This document shows, piece after piece, positions 1-14,315 of a DNA stretch of 64,000 nt. A program made the position numbers and the translations under genes. Source of the stretch: Letharia columbiana (Eukaryota > Ascomycota > Lecanoromycetes > Lecanorales > Parmeliaceae). Position 1 is the first letter of the stretch. Every line of letters starts with the position of its first letter. The stretch lies in contig NW_023501165.1 in assembly GCF_014066305.1 (NCBI RefSeq), forward strand, positions 1 through 64,000. The letters run 5' to 3'. The notes beneath the pieces were generated by a model. It worked only from the letters and a program-made list of their open reading frames with translations. It searched no databases and was not told the origin of the DNA.

Positions 1-350
1 AACCCTAAAGATCCAGATCTCGAATCTTAGACTTCGCGTAGAGCTGGAATAATGCTTCGTAGCAATCAAGCACGAATTCCTGATTCCCGGCGTTCAGTTG
101 GGTTTGGAGCGTACTTTTGTGGATCAGGAAGAAATGTTCATCGATCGATCTTCAATCTCGGTATCTTCATCTCATTGAATGCCTTTATAGATGAAGCTAT
201 CGACGATGTAAGAACGCAGAGGTAATAGGAATTTTGTGCTCTCGTAGATTATCTTGATGAGCTTTCATGGGAAAAATCCATATTCACAAGTTGTTCGAAT
301 TCTTATCCGGTCCATAAGCGCGTTTTACAGTTCGGCCATATCCTATTTAT
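1..350. other. Lightly RIP-mutated remnant
   Basis: This stretch keeps many CA and TG dinucleotides and looks close to normal composition, unlike the DNA after about 350. The minus strand reads through long open stretches broken by TGA, but I recognise no domain. It may be a decaying single-copy gene fragment or the edge of an ordinary segment that continues outside the window. The opening AACCCTAA resembles one telomere repeat unit but is not repeated. Confidence 0.5.
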
Positions 351-1901
351 ATAGGTCGACGCTAAGTGTTATCTCTTTCTTAGCGACCTCCTTATCGGTA
401 ATATAGATTATATTTAGATTCTTACTCCTAATCTAGTTTATACTAAGATCGTTTATGACTATTATTTAGCTTGCGATACTTTAGAGTCCGAGAATTTAAG
501 ATCTTATATTTCGTATTGAAATCATTAACTACGTATCTATTCGAACGAGAAATTCTCGCTAATAAAGAGAATATAAAGAGATCGTTATTAGAATAATAAA
601 TTTATATATTTTTCGATAATTAGAAAGATAATTAGAATTCTATTCTATATCGAGTATCTTAATTCTCTTCTATCTAAGTAAAGTACTTTTAATTATCTTA
701 TTCTTATTATTTACGCACTTCCTTTTATTATATATTAATATATTATTCGTATAAGCTTTATATTCTTAACTATTAATATAACTCTTTTATTATAAATAGC
801 GTAGAGATTATTAATTATATAATTTATTAATAGAATAATAACTTAATAGAAAGCTAATATACGATAAAATTTCGATATTAAAGTCGCTTCGATAGCTTCT
901 TATAATATATTTAATATAGAAGTTTAAATTCGTATAGTACGATAAGATAATAATATCGTATTAATAATCTTCTATATTATACGAGCGAAAGATCTTTTAA
1001 AAGAAGTAAATTAGTTAATTTCTAATATCTTTTAATCTCCCGTAAAGTAATAGCTAAACTATTATTAATTATATATATATATTACTTAATAAAATATTAT
1101 ATTACTATACTTACTTTCTTACTTTCAATATCGATTTTTAGTCTTTATAAGTAAAAACCTCGAAATATTCTTTTTAACGATCTTTATACCGAAAGCGCGA
1201 ATAATTAAAGACTTATCTTATTTAGTTTTTTTCGCGATTATCTTTTTACGATTAGAAAACTTTAAAATTTTCTTTTAATTTAAAGCTCTAATATAAAGAT
1301 TAAATAAGCGATTATCCGACTAATTATTTATATCGTTAAGAAGATTATTAAGATTTATATTATCTTTTAAATAAGTCGACGAAGTATATAAATCGATATC
1401 GTTATTCTTATATAACGATAATATAATAAAATCGCTATTAAGATTAATAATTACTAATAATATATTATTATTAAATTAAATTAAGACGAATAAGATAAAA
1501 TAATTATAATATAAAATATCGATAAGAGAAAATATTTAAGATACTAAGAAAGAAAGAAAGAGAGAATTTCTACTTATAGCTTTAATATCTTAAAATCTAT
1601 CTAGCGTTATACTAGCGAAGTCTATCGAATTTAATCTATTAAAATACGCTATATAATATAATAATTATACTTCTAATTATTATTATAATTATACTAATTA
1701 ACTCTAAAGAAACTAATCTTTTAGCTAGAAGATTTATATCTAGATATTTAATAACTATATATTAGAATATACTTACTTCAAATTCTAGATATAAATATCT
1801 TTACTCTTAGACGAGATAAAGAAGCTATAGATTTAAGACCGAATATTACTAAGAGTCGTCTACTATTTTCTATTATATTTTAGCTATTTATAATTATTAA
1901 T
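351..1901. other. RIP-mutated AT-rich DNA, no gene seen
   Basis: CA and TG are almost absent and stop codons fill all frames. I see no motif of a known transposon and no tandem structure here. It is presumably decayed repeat sequence. Confidence 0.6.
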
Positions 1902-2361
1902 ATACTCGCTAATAAGAAAGATATACTATTACTATATGAATTTAATCGCGATATTAATAATAATTATAAGAACTAAAGCTATCGAATATAGGGATACTCG
2001 CTAATAAGAAAGGCGTACTATTACTATATAAATTTAATCGCGATATTAATAATAACTATAAGAATTAAAGCTATCGAATATAGAAATACCCGCTAATAAG
2101 AAAGGCGTATTATTACTATACGAATTTAATCGCGATATTAGTAATAACTATAGAAACTAAAGCTATCGAATATAGAGATACTTATTAATAAGAAAGACGT
2201 ACTATTACTATACGAATTTAGTCGCGATATTAGTAGTAACTATAAGAATTAAAGCTATCGAATATAAGAATACTCGCTAATAAGAAAGGCGTATTATTAC
2301 TATATAAATTTAATCGCGATACTAGTAATAACTATAGAAATTAAAGCTATCGAATATAGAA
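1902..2361. repeat. Tandem repeat, five 92-bp units
   Basis: Five head-to-tail copies begin at 1902, 1994, 2086, 2178 and 2270, each exactly 92 bp. Each starts with a variant of ATACTCGCTAATAAGAAAG and ends with AAAGCTATCGAATATA. Copies differ mainly at C/T and G/A positions, as expected for RIP on a pre-existing array. The period is not a multiple of three, so a coding repeat is unlikely. The run stops abruptly at about 2361. Confidence 0.9.
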
Positions 2362-4970
2362 ATATAATCTTTAATTTAATATAGATTCTAGAACGAGAAG
2401 CCTCTTTTACTAAAGTAGTAATATTTTTATAAGCGTATATCTATATTTAAATCGATTTAAAAAGTTCTATTCTATAAATATAAAATATATAAAGTTATTA
2501 GATTAAGTATAATAGCTAAATATTATTAATTAAGCGTAATAAGTAGAATAATAATTAAAATATCTTATTCTCAACTTAGAATAGTTTTTCTTTTATTTAT
2601 TATATATTTTCTTTTTATAAAAACTACGTCTAGACTTTAATAATACTATATTATTATTTATAAGCTTATATCTTATTATAATTATCTAAGAAGCTATATA
2701 TCTTTCAGTTATAAAGTAATTCTTTTTATATAAAATATATATAATTAAGCCGCTAGATATTAGTTAATAATTTTCTTTATTTATAATTACTAGAGAGTAA
2801 GTTATATTATTAAAATTACTCGCTAATTTTATCTCTATAACTTCTTAAAGTATCTATAATATAGAGGTTTAAATTCGAAGCGAATTAATCGATTTTAGAG
2901 CTATATAAGTTAAGATCTTCTTTATTACTTAAGCGAATATAGTTTAAAAAATAATTAAATCTATTAATCTCTACTATCCGCGGATTTTCTTTAATATATA
3001 AACTTTTAAGTCTAATTAGTAATAATATAATTAGTGTATATAATTAACTTACTATCTAATTTAAATATATATAATCGACGTAACTACGCACTTTTCTTAT
3101 TTATAGCTATACTTCTTAAACTTCGCGTATAACCTCCTAATTTTTACCTTCGCGAAGTCTTATCTTTACTTCGCTTTAATAATTTAAATAAGCCTAAATT
3201 AATAGTTAATAAATTATTAAAAATTTTCTAAGCTTCTATAACTATCGAGTTAATAGCTTTAATAAATAATAATACTATATATTAACGAATTATATTTAAT
3301 ATTATAATTAGTTATCGTATTAAGAGATATAGCGCTATTAGACGTATACTTACTTTATAAAAATAATATTATTAATCTAATTTAACTATAAAATATAAAG
3401 AAAATAATTTTATTTTCTTTAGACATAGATAATATCGTAATAAACGAGCGTATTATAATATAATTATTATAATAATAAAAAGAATTTTTAAGAAAGAAGA
3501 GGGTGAATTAGAAAAGAATAATATTAAATATTCGTTATCGAGCTAACTAATATTATATAACTAAAATCTTATTAAAATAAAATACTATTTAAAGATAGAT
3601 TAAATTTAAATATTAATTAGAAAATTAATTAGAAAAAGGGGTTAATTTCTTTTTGCTAATACGTATCGTAGAGCTATATATAAGCGCTTCTTTCTATATT
3701 TTAAATATACTTTAAATATTTACAACTATATATATACGCTCTCTCTCGTATTTTATACGTATTTTATATATTCCGATATTCTTTATATACGCGATATATC
3801 TATTAAAGATAATCTTATTAATCTAACTAATTTCTATTTAATCTCACATTTATTAATTATAAGAAAAGCTCTTTATTTTAATATTATAATTTTATTAATT
3901 TATTATTCTTAGATATCGAGCCGCGTATAGCTTATAATTAATTTACTTACTCTCTTCTCTTCTTCTACTCTAAAGATAAAAGAAAATACTATTTCTTTTT
4001 CGCCTTCGTCTATAATAAATTAGTTATCATTTTTACGAGATTAAAAATATCGACTTAAAGATAATATCGCCTAATTAAAAGCGAAGAATATAATACTTTA
4101 ATATTTTAACGCTTAAATAAAAGATATTATAATATTACTTAAATAAGAGAGAGTCGTATTAATAAGAAAGATATCGATACTTAAAAATAGTCTTAGCGCG
4201 ATAAAAGATTTAATTTTTATATATAGGAGATTTAGATAATAACTAGTCTAGCTAATTAAATTATTAAAGCGTCTAAGCTAGATTTCAATTCTATATTAAC
4301 ATCTAATAAAATGAATTTAATAGTTTTAAGATATTAATATACGCTCTTATTAATATAACTAGCGACTAGAATATTAATTAAAAAGATATAATCTTTAATT
4401 CTAATATTTAAAATAATATAGCGGCGAATAAGTAGTATTAAAGTAAATAAAGTATATATTATATTAAGTAAGAAAGCGTTAATAGCTAGACTAATTAGAG
4501 TTTTAAATTAATTAAATTAAATATTAATTCTATATTAATATTATTATATACTCTTAAATATATAATTACTAATTATAACGCTAATTAGAAAGAATTAATC
4601 TTTAATTTAAAATATTAAGAATAATATAGCGATATATTATTAAAGCGATATAAGTTATTAAAGCGATATAAGTTTCTATTATAATAAGAAGATAGAATTT
4701 ATATATTAAATATTAATTCTATTTTATTTCTAATATTTTATTCGTTTACGTATCTCTTTTAATTTCTCTTTAAACGTCTTAATTTTAAAATATTAATTAA
4801 ATCTTTATTTAGCGTAGGCCTAACTTTCTTAATTAATAATACTTAATATAAAATATCGATAAATATATTTTAATATAAAGGTAGTAATAAACCTTATTTT
4901 CTTTTTAATATTAATAATAAGAAATGATAAATATAATAATAGATAAAGATAATATAGATTATATAGAATT
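2362..4970. other. RIP-mutated DNA, unresolved
   Basis: This is AT-rich DNA with no recognisable coding motif. There is a loose local duplication: about 4,300-4,440 resembles about 4,500-4,640, both carrying AATCTTTAATT followed by AATAATATAGCG. Nothing else stands out. Confidence 0.5.
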
Positions 4971-4979
4971 AGTTTAAAC

Positions 4980-7260
4980 TTAATAACGATTATTAATCTA
5001 TTTATTAAGATTTAAAAATTAGAAAATCTTAGAAGTAGATATAATTTAACGAATATACGCTTATCGATTTTGAAGAGTTATATATTATTTATTATTACTA
5101 TAATAAGATTCTAATTTATCTATTTATAGATTACGAAATAAGTAATATAATAGTATATATTAAGTTTAAGAAATATATTAAGAAATCTAATTTAAATAAT
5201 TTATAATAAACGAATCTAATTAATAATTATAAAAATTAGATATATTTTTAAACTAGACGATATAGATTATTAATAAATAAAACGATAAATAGAATATCTA
5301 ACTTACTATTTACTCTAGAAAAGATAATATTAAGATTCTCTTATAATATTAGAAGATCGAAAGCTTATACGCGAAGACTTCTTAAAATAATTTCGTCGCT
5401 AGATCGTAAATACTAGTATTCTATTTACAATTATTAATAATTCTAAGATACTATAACTCTTATACTATCTCGACTCTAATATATAATTAGAGTTAATATT
5501 TATTATAAAGAATCGGCTAATAAGAAAAGCTATAGAGCTAGAGGTGAAATTATTAAAGGATTTATTAGTCGATAGCACTAAAGTCTCTTTAGCTCTAGAT
5601 TATTAATTACTTTATAATCGCTAATCATTTATAATAATCTTAATCTTTTTTATTAATATTAACTAGTAATAATATGAGATTCTTATAGGCTTCGAGTATA
5701 TCGAAGATAAATATACTAGCTAGAAACTTATAAGTATTATTAATTTAATTCTCGTAAAATATAAGATTTAGAATTATATATTTAAACTTATAATTAATAA
5801 CGCTAGTAATAATAATATACTCTTCGAAGACTTAATTACTTATCTTTCTATTTTCGTAATAGAGAATTCGCTTAATATTAAAGAATTTAAGTTCTTAAAT
5901 TATTTATAATATATTCTTTATATAGCGTATATTATTTAATTAGCCTTAAAAGAACTTCTAGATAATATTAAAATTACTTTAATAAATAAGAAATTTTAGA
6001 GAAGCTAAGATAATAAAGAAGATAAGAATTAAGTTTAAATAAGTATAGTTAATCTATCGATAACCCTAGTAAAGATATAATATTTCTTATTATTATTCTA
6101 ATTATTATATTATTAATTATATTAAAATTTAAAAAATCGCTATATATATTAATACTAGCGGCTAGCGTAAAGAAGTCTTTTTTTATTATAAGCTAAACGG
6201 CTTTAAGATAAGAACGTTTTGATATTAGATAAATATTAATCTTCTAAAAAAAGCAATATTATTAGAGACGCTCTTTTAAACTCTTTTAGAATATTAAGAC
6301 TCGTTGGGATTTAATTTATCAGATATTAATCCGCGCTTTACTTCTTCGTATCGATATTATACACTTCTTAAAGAATAGATTAACTACTTACTTAAGATTA
6401 AGTAATAAAAAATAGTTATAAATAGAAATTATAGTCTAGACGTCTAAATAATTTTCGATTGATTTTTGATAGGTTTAATATTTAATTTAGCTTATTAGAC
6501 CTTTTTATAAATTTATAAAATTAATAAATAAAGAAAAGAAGGCTATAATTTACTACGTTTTTAATATTTATAATTATTTATTTAACTATATAGATAAAGA
6601 GCTCGGAAAATTGAGAAGAAAGAGAGTTTCTTAGAAAAAAGAACTTCTTAAAGCTCTTAAAGCGGCTCGCGAGAAATTAGTTATTTATTATAATTAAACT
6701 TAATTAGATTTAGGCTATCTATATAAATAAGTTATACTTTTATATTTAAGTTATAATAATATAAAGTTAAAGAAATCGAATTAGAAGGTTAATATTAAGA
6801 AGAAGTTATAGGCGAAGATCTACTAAAAAGTGCTTAGAAGGATATTTTAAAATTATTAAAATATTAATATAAGTAGTTAATTGTAAAGAGCTAAGCGAAT
6901 AAGTCGACTAAATAAGAATATACTTAATTAAGCGATGAAATTCGAGGTTAAGAATTTAGATGATAAGGATAAGTATAATTAACTTTAGTGATATAAAAGA
7001 AATAATAAGTCTTCTAGTTATTATTCTAGTTATGATCTTACTTTTAATTTTCATAAAGCTTCTTTTAATAATTTAGCGAACCTCTTAATTCTAGAGTAAT
7101 AAAAGAAATTAAAGTCTAAATACGCTATAGTCGCTCGAATAATTTATAATATTCTTTATTCTTTCGCGGAGGCTATTATATATAAGCGATACTTCTTAAT
7201 AACTAAAAGGTATTATAATACTTAAAAGTATTATTTACTAGCGATATTCCATGCTCTAAT
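4980..7260 (+). pseudogene. hAT-family transposase relic (RIP-inactivated)
   Basis: Ignoring RIP-type stops, the plus strand reads as a hAT DNA transposase. The block around 5,581 gives SLALDY, matching the first catalytic Asp region (GAT at 5598-5600 is intact). In the same frame about 200 bp on, NNASNNNILFEDL corresponds to the second catalytic motif (usually T-D-N-A-S-N-N), where the Asp codon has become AAT at 5796-5798. Near 6,660-6,735 AAREKLVIYYN and DLGYLY match the conserved helical block before the dimerisation domain. The usual hATC dimerisation region was not recognised, and both ends are uncertain. Gln codons appear as TAA/TAG and no ATG start survives. Terminal inverted repeats were not found, although an arm of a foldback-type repeat lies downstream at about 8 kb. 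No product can be made. Confidence 0.75.
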
Positions 7261-7970
7261 AATAATTCTTTATATAAAGTATTAAGAAAATAAGCTTAAA
7301 TAGACTAGACTTAATCTTAAAGAAAATCTTAATATATTAAATTAAATTAAAAGAGCTAATAGTACTTTATATAAAAACTTAGTTAACGTTCATAATAATT
7401 ATATTAGCAAAGATGACGAGCTTACGAAAAATATTTTAATAAGTTTAATATTTATAAGTTTATTAAGATATATCGCTAATACTCTATAATATATAGAGAG
7501 ATAATCGATAAACTTATAATTAAAGAGAATTAATAATAATAAATCTAGTCTTAATAAAGAGGTCTAAGATAACTCGAAAAGCGAATCTATTTATAAATAG
7601 TTAATAAGTTTAATTAGGTAAAAATAGACTTAGGGTATTTAATAGAATTGAGATAGAGTAAAATAGAAGAGTAGATTAAGATTTAAGAGAAGAATAAATA
7701 TAAAATCTATTAAGCTTATCTAACGCGTTAAAATAAATATATAAATAGAGATAATTATAGAATTTTATTCTTATAATATTTAAAGATTTAAAATTTAGAA
7801 TATTCTTTTATATTATAATTTTAAGAAGAAGAATAGAAACGCTTATAGTTCTAATTATTATTCTAATTATTAATATTAATAAAAAGATAAATAGCTATAT
7901 TAAATTACTCTTTATATTCCCTCTCTCTCAATAAAGAAGAATAAATATATTCTATATATCTCAGTCGGAT
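7261..7970. other. RIP-mutated DNA, possibly decayed coding
   Basis: Plus-strand frames give long Lys/Ile/Asn-rich stretches broken only by TAA/TAG, which suggests a former gene or the tail of the hAT element. No family is recognisable. Confidence 0.35.
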
Positions 7971-7971
7971 T

Positions 7972-8192
7972 ATTCTATAAATATAGAAATTTCAATAGAA
8001 ATATTTTATATATATACTATTTCATAATATAATTTCATAGATATATCATATCGTAGAATATTCCGCCAAGATCTCGAATCTATATTAGAAAAATAGTATA
8101 ATATTCGACCCTACTTATACTATACTCGAGTATAGTATAATATTACTTAATATGAAATATTTTATAGAATATACTATATCTTTTCGGCTAGT
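7972..8192 (+). repeat. Single arm of the foldback/MULE-like terminal repeat
   Basis: This segment matches the right arm of the 880-bp foldback element at 60.3-61.2 kb and another lone arm at 32.2-32.4 kb. Shared landmarks are TTATATATATACTATTT, ATCGTAGAATATT, a TACTCGAGTA palindrome region and the outer end TATATCTTTTCGGCTAGT. The outer end points right, so any element it terminated lay to the left, on the hAT-relic side. No left partner was found. Confidence 0.75.
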
Positions 8193-10880
8193 AAGTATAA
8201 TATATAAATAATTACGTTATTAAAATTAATTAAGATTTATCGCGAGACTATAAGAGATAGCGAGTATAATTTAAATTTCATTATTATTATTAATTTTAAC
8301 TTTTAATTATCTAATATATCTCGCGGTGTAAATAAATTCGATAGAGATATAATTAAGAACTCTATTATTTTAAAAGATTATTATAATAGAGAAAGCTAAT
8401 TTATATAAGATAAACTTTTTATAAGATTTAAATAATTAAGAGTAACTATAACGATAATAAACTCTTCTATTAATATTAAAGAAAACTTATAAAATTTTTA
8501 AATATCTTCTTTATAATATAGTAAATTATAATATAATAAATTATAATATAGTAAATTATAAATCTATAGCGAAAAGAAAAATAAGAGATAAAAGATAAAG
8601 AATCTATTCTCTAATTAAGTGCGGGTATATTAGAAATAAAGTAAAAATAATACGATCTTAATTATTATAATAGATCGATAGAAATTTATAACGCGAGAGA
8701 TATAGAAGCTATATTTAAGAATAATTAATTAAAAGAAAGAATATAAATAGATAAAAAAAAAGTTAACTATTTAAAGATAAGATAAAGATAGAATAATAAA
8801 CGTATTAATAAAGACGATCGACTTAATTAATAATTAAATTATATATTTCTATTAAGTATTTAGAAGATTAGATATTAATCGACTATATAATCTAATAAAA
8901 CGAATTTAATTATATTTAAAGAAGGAAAGAGTATTAAAGTATTATCTATCGATAATATAGCTTTTATTAAAGAGTTAATAGTAATTATTAAAGAAGTAAA
9001 TTAAGTCTTTATAGTAATAATATTAAACGCGTATTAAGAAACTAAATACTATCTTTAAGTAATATCTATTTAATATAAAGTAATATTAGAAATATAAAAA
9101 GATATTATAAGATATCGAAATTTCTAATTCTAATATATATAAGCGAATATAAGTCTTAGATCTAACGATCTCTTAAAAATATAGAATTATAACTCTCGTT
9201 AAAGTTTATTATCTTTATATAATATAAGACTTTAATATTAAATAAATAACGGCGAAAGAGAAAGATATTATTAATAACGATTTACGTTAAGTTTAAAATA
9301 AGCTATAGAACTCGATTACGATAAATAAGATCTATTTTATTTTATAGAAAGTATTTATATCTAATATCTTTATTCTCTTATTAAAGTAGGTTTTTTTCTA
9401 ATAGATATCTTTTCTATAGACTTCTATAAATCTATCTTTTTATTATTTATATTAAAAATATAATAATAGCTTTCGAAGCTCGATATAGTCGAAAATAAGT
9501 CTTATAAAGATAATATATTATATTATCTCTAGTATTTTAAAGACTATAATATTATATTATAATATTCTTAAATTTATATTAAATCTCTTAATCGAAAATT
9601 AAAATATTTAATTTTTAAAGATAAAGATCTTAAAGTATAGTTAACTAAGTTTACTATAATTAATTATATTAATAGAGATTAAGCTAATTATAAATATAAA
9701 TATTAAGAATATCGAAAGCGAAGATTAATAACGAATTTAAGAGATTAAGAAGAATATAGATATTATTATATAGAGACTACTAAATCTAATATCGCTAAAT
9801 AATAATATTATATCTCCGACCTCGAAGATTTAATTATCGAATTAAGATAATATAGATATTACTCTTAATAAGAGTAAAGAAGAAAAATTATTCTATTTCT
9901 CGACTATATTTTAATTATAGAAGTAATAAATAATATTTATATAAGATTCGTAATTATAGAAGATTATTAAATAAAAGATTAATAATATATATATATTTTA
10001 GAAGATACTTTCTATATATTTTTTACTTTACTTTTTACTTATATACTTTAAGCTAAGACTATTTAAGATAAGAGAAAACTAATATAAGAAACGATTTAAT
10101 ACTCGTAAATAGTAAGGTCATATAAAAATAACGTATATATAAGTAATTATATAGATATATAGATATATAGATATATAATTAGATATATTTAATACGAGAG
10201 TAGCTAAGATCTTTCTAGATATATAAATAATTTAAAAAAATTTCTTAGCGCTAGAAAAACTTCTAATATCTAAGCGATATACTTTAAAGTAGAAATAAAG
10301 CTATATATAATATATATAGATATAAATAAAAGAGAGAATAATAATATAACTTTAAAAGAGAATAATTTAAATAAAGAGTTTATTACTAATATAGTAGTTA
10401 TATAAATAATACTCGCTATAGTTATCTATATTTTTACTATTATATATTATATAATAATAAAATAATTAATTAAATAATTACGAATATTATAGCCTTAAAA
10501 TAAATCTACTAATCTATAGTTTCTATAATCTCTATTATTATAAATAGTAGAATATATAGTATAAGAGAATAAATAAAAATTATATAGAATTTAATTATAT
10601 AGAAATACGCTATACTTAATATAGAATTACTCTAACGCGAAGACTATCTTAACGTAAATCGATTTTATATTTAAATTCTAAAACTTTAAATATAGCGTAT
10701 TCTTATATAATTACGATATATAGATTATAGATAAAATTAAATACTTTTTCTATATTCGCGCGTATACTCTATAAGAAGTATACGTATAGTAATATATTAC
10801 GATATATATATTCGCTTTTTCGATTTATCTTTATAGCTAATTAATAATATATTTTAAATAATATATATTTATTTAATAAT
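8193..10880. other. RIP-mutated DNA with a decayed reading frame
   Basis: Around 9,600-10,000 the plus strand gives a charged, Gln/Arg/His-rich conceptual protein (for example EYRKRRLITNLRDQEEYRYY) interrupted only by RIP-type stops. It was probably coding, but I cannot place it in a family. A short ATAGATAT run lies near 10,150. The rest shows nothing recognisable. Confidence 0.4.
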
Positions 10881-13800
10881 CTTATTTTCTAAGAAATATT
10901 TATATATTCTTTATATATCTTCGAGTTTAAAGTTCTTCTAATATTCGCTATTTACGCTTTATTATATATTATAAAACTTTAATATTATTCTTAAATTATA
11001 AAGATATATTCTTTTTCTAAAAGATATAATAAAGATTTCGTAATACGTTATTAATATTCTAGAATTAGCTTAAGATATTAATATAATTAATAATTTATAA
11101 TATAAATTAGTATTAAATAAAATATAGAAAATTTATAGATTATATTTAACGACTTAATTATAAGTCGTATATAAATATATTAATCTTTATTTAATAAACT
11201 TTAATAATAGCGTTAATAGCGATATCGATTTTATTAATATTATCGAGATAATTAATTAATTAATAAATTTAATATATAGATATTAAAAGTAATAACGAAT
11301 TTACGATATTTAATAAAACGTTTATAATATTAATTATAATATATAAAATATTATTAATAAAAGTATTAATAAGACTATATAGATTAAATTACGATAGATA
11401 TATTATTAATAATTAGCTTAATCGCGAAGAATATAAGATTTCTATTTAAAATATATTAAAAAATAAGATTAACTTATTAGATTTTACGAGATTAAAATCT
11501 AAATCTAGCGTCTTAACGTTATATTAAATAGTTATTTATTATTATTTTTAATCTACTCTTTATATCTTAGAAAATTTATATCTAAATATTATTATAAGTA
11601 TAGTTTTTCTTAAAGAAATTTAATAGATAATATTATAAATTAAATTATTATTAGATATTTATAATCTTTAACTCTTCGATATAAATAGTATTATTTATAC
11701 GACGATAAAATATATATATAGCCTTTTTTAATTATTTACGAATATTAATATTTAAAGAAATCGACGATAAATATAAATTAGAATATAAAATTTTAATCGT
11801 TAATTAATATTATAATAAGAAACTTTTCGCGTAATATAAATAAGTATAAAATTATAAAAGAGAGAAGAATATAGAGAAAGAGGGTAATAATAGAATAGAG
11901 TAAATAAATAATAAGATATTTATTAATTACTTCGCTAGCGTAAAAGTTATTAATAAATTTAAGATACCTTTAAAGATTCTTAATTATTTCGCGAATAAGA
12001 TAAAGTATTAAAGTAAGTAATTAAGATATAAAAGTAGTAAAAAGTAGAAGAAGAAATAATATAAAAAGATTACGAATTTATTAATTAATAAAGATATATA
12101 AGATATAGAGAGAGAGAAGGGTATATAAAATATAAAGAAAGAGGGGAATAATAATAAGAACTTAAATTTTTATAAGAATAAAAAGGAGAATAAAGCTTCT
12201 TAGTAGATTACTTAAAAGCTAATATCTCGATATATTAATAAGAGAAAACGAGTATCTCTCTTAAATAGCGAGATATTCTTAAAAGAATTATTTAAAAAGA
12301 AGATTTATATAAATAGCTTTACGCTTTTAATTAAAGTTATAAGCGCTATAAATAACGTAGTAAAATTATCTTATAGTAAGTTAGAGGCTAATTCTTCTAT
12401 AATTATCTATTATTATATAAATCTAGATTAATTATAATTATAGAGAATTTATAAAAGTAATTATCTTATTTTATTACGTATTATAAAGTTAAGCTAAATA
12501 TATCGCGTATAATAACGAAATTATTTTATATAGTTTATATAAAAAGTAAGTAAGTAAGACTAATTATCGAATAAGGGCTATTTATTATTCTCTAATCTAT
12601 ATTAATTTTAATTATAAAGAAGCTTTTTAAGAAGATAGTATAAATAATAGAGCTATAGAAGTATAAGTTAAATAAATAATAAATAAAAGATTTACGAGTT
12701 ATAGAATAGATAAGATAATAAATCTTATAATATATAATAGTTAATAGAATATAATCTATATAGAATATATATAATTAAACTCTTATTTTTATAACTTATA
12801 TTATTAAGCGACTTTATTATATATTCTAGATAGTTAAAATAATAAGCGCTATTAATAAAACGCGATTTTATTAGAATATATATTAAGCTCTCTATCGTCG
12901 ATATTAATTTATATAATATTTTAATTAATAATATAATATCGTAATAATAATTAATAAATTAAATTAGAAACGCTATTAAAGATTTTAATACTCGTCTTTA
13001 TATAGAGAGATTTAATATATATTAACTTATTATTAACGATATTCGTATATCGCTATTACGCGTATTAAACTTAATTTTAAAAGAGTTTATAATAAAGATA
13101 AATATATTTTAAAGCGAAGTAGATTATATCTAAATATTCGAATAAAATAATAAACGTTAATATCTAGTTCTAGCTATAAATTTATTTTCGATTATAACTT
13201 TAGCTATATATAGATCTAAAAGAGCTTATAAATAAATAATTAATTTAAAGATAATTTAGTAAGAAGATTAATATATCTCGCGCGCGGATATATATATATT
13301 TATAAATATTTAAAAAGATTATAAGCTTAACGATTTAAATATAAATAATAATTAATTATAATTATTTATAGATCGATATAATTAATAAATAATATTTAAT
13401 TTATATAAAAGCGAATTAAAAGCGTAATTAAAGTATTAAGATCGCTTAATAAAGTTTAATAACTCTATAAATACGCTAATAATAAAAATTATATATTTAT
13501 ATAGCGAGATTCGATAGCGCTAAAGCTAATATATTATATAGAGTCTTTTATAAATTAAAAATAAGCTAAATAATTAGATTACTTTTTTAATTAGAAGAAA
13601 GATAGATAATAATATCGAAAGGCGATCGGCGTTACTTATAGATATAAATTACTATTATTACTTATTTATTAATCTTATTAATTAATATTAGAAAAAGAAT
13701 ATTAAGTTTATATACGAGTTTTAATATATAGTTAAATATAAATTATAATTATCTATCGTAGATATAGATATCTATTATTATTTAATTATCGACTTTACTA

Positions 13801-13980
13801 ATTAATATTAATAATAGAATTTTAAGTTTATATATAAGATATAGAGTATAATAAAATATAATCTTCTTCTATCTAGTATAAAGATAAAAACTTTATATAA
13901 ACTATTAACGCACTCGACTAAAATATCTAATATTAATATATTTATACTAGACGAGTACTTAATAAAAGAGAGAATTAATC
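10881..13980. other. RIP-mutated DNA, decayed coding, family unknown
   Basis: Plus-strand frames contain long runs without non-RIP stops. From about 13,640 to 13,880 a segment of about 120 bp (roughly 40 residues, containing NQYQ and KFIY) is repeated twice, leading into the 37-residue repeats that follow. I recognise no domain. Confidence 0.4.
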
Positions 13981-13981
13981 T

Positions 13982-14315
13982 TTTTTAAATATATCTTTAA
14001 TTAAGATAGTAAAGTTAATAAACGCGAAGAGAAAATAGTTAATAAAGTTTAATAATAAGATAATAACGAAAAATCGAAAGTAACGTTAACGCTTTTTAAA
14101 TATATCTTTAATTAAAATAATAAAGTTAATAAATATAAAGAGAAAATAGCTAGTAGAGTCTAGCGATAAAATAATAATAAAAGATCGAAAGTAATATTAA
14201 CGCTCTTTAAATATATTTTTAATTAAAATAGCGAAGCTAATAAATATAAAGAGAAAATAATTAATAGAGTTTAGTAATAGAATAATAGCGAAGAGTTAAA
14301 AGTAATATATTATAA
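13982..14315 (+). repeat. Coding-phase tandem repeat, three 111-bp (37-aa) units
   Basis: Three copies with a period of 111 bp have homologous points at 13,987, 14,098 and 14,209. In one plus-strand frame each unit reads FKYIFN, then a TAA in place of Gln, then a charged segment (for example KVNKREEKI) and a Gln-rich stretch now TAA TAA TAA. All stops are explained by CAA/CAG to TAA/TAG. The multiple-of-three period suggests an expressed, Gln-rich, charged repeat protein before RIP. The parent protein is not identified. Confidence 0.75.

Noticed and set aside
1..8. Telomere repeat at the window start (AACCCTAA)
   Set aside because: Only one partial unit is present and it runs straight into unrelated sequence.
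9300..10130. Starship captain (DUF3435 tyrosine recombinase) relic
   Set aside because: A charged decayed frame was considered, but no tyrosine-recombinase motif could be read, so the name is not justified.
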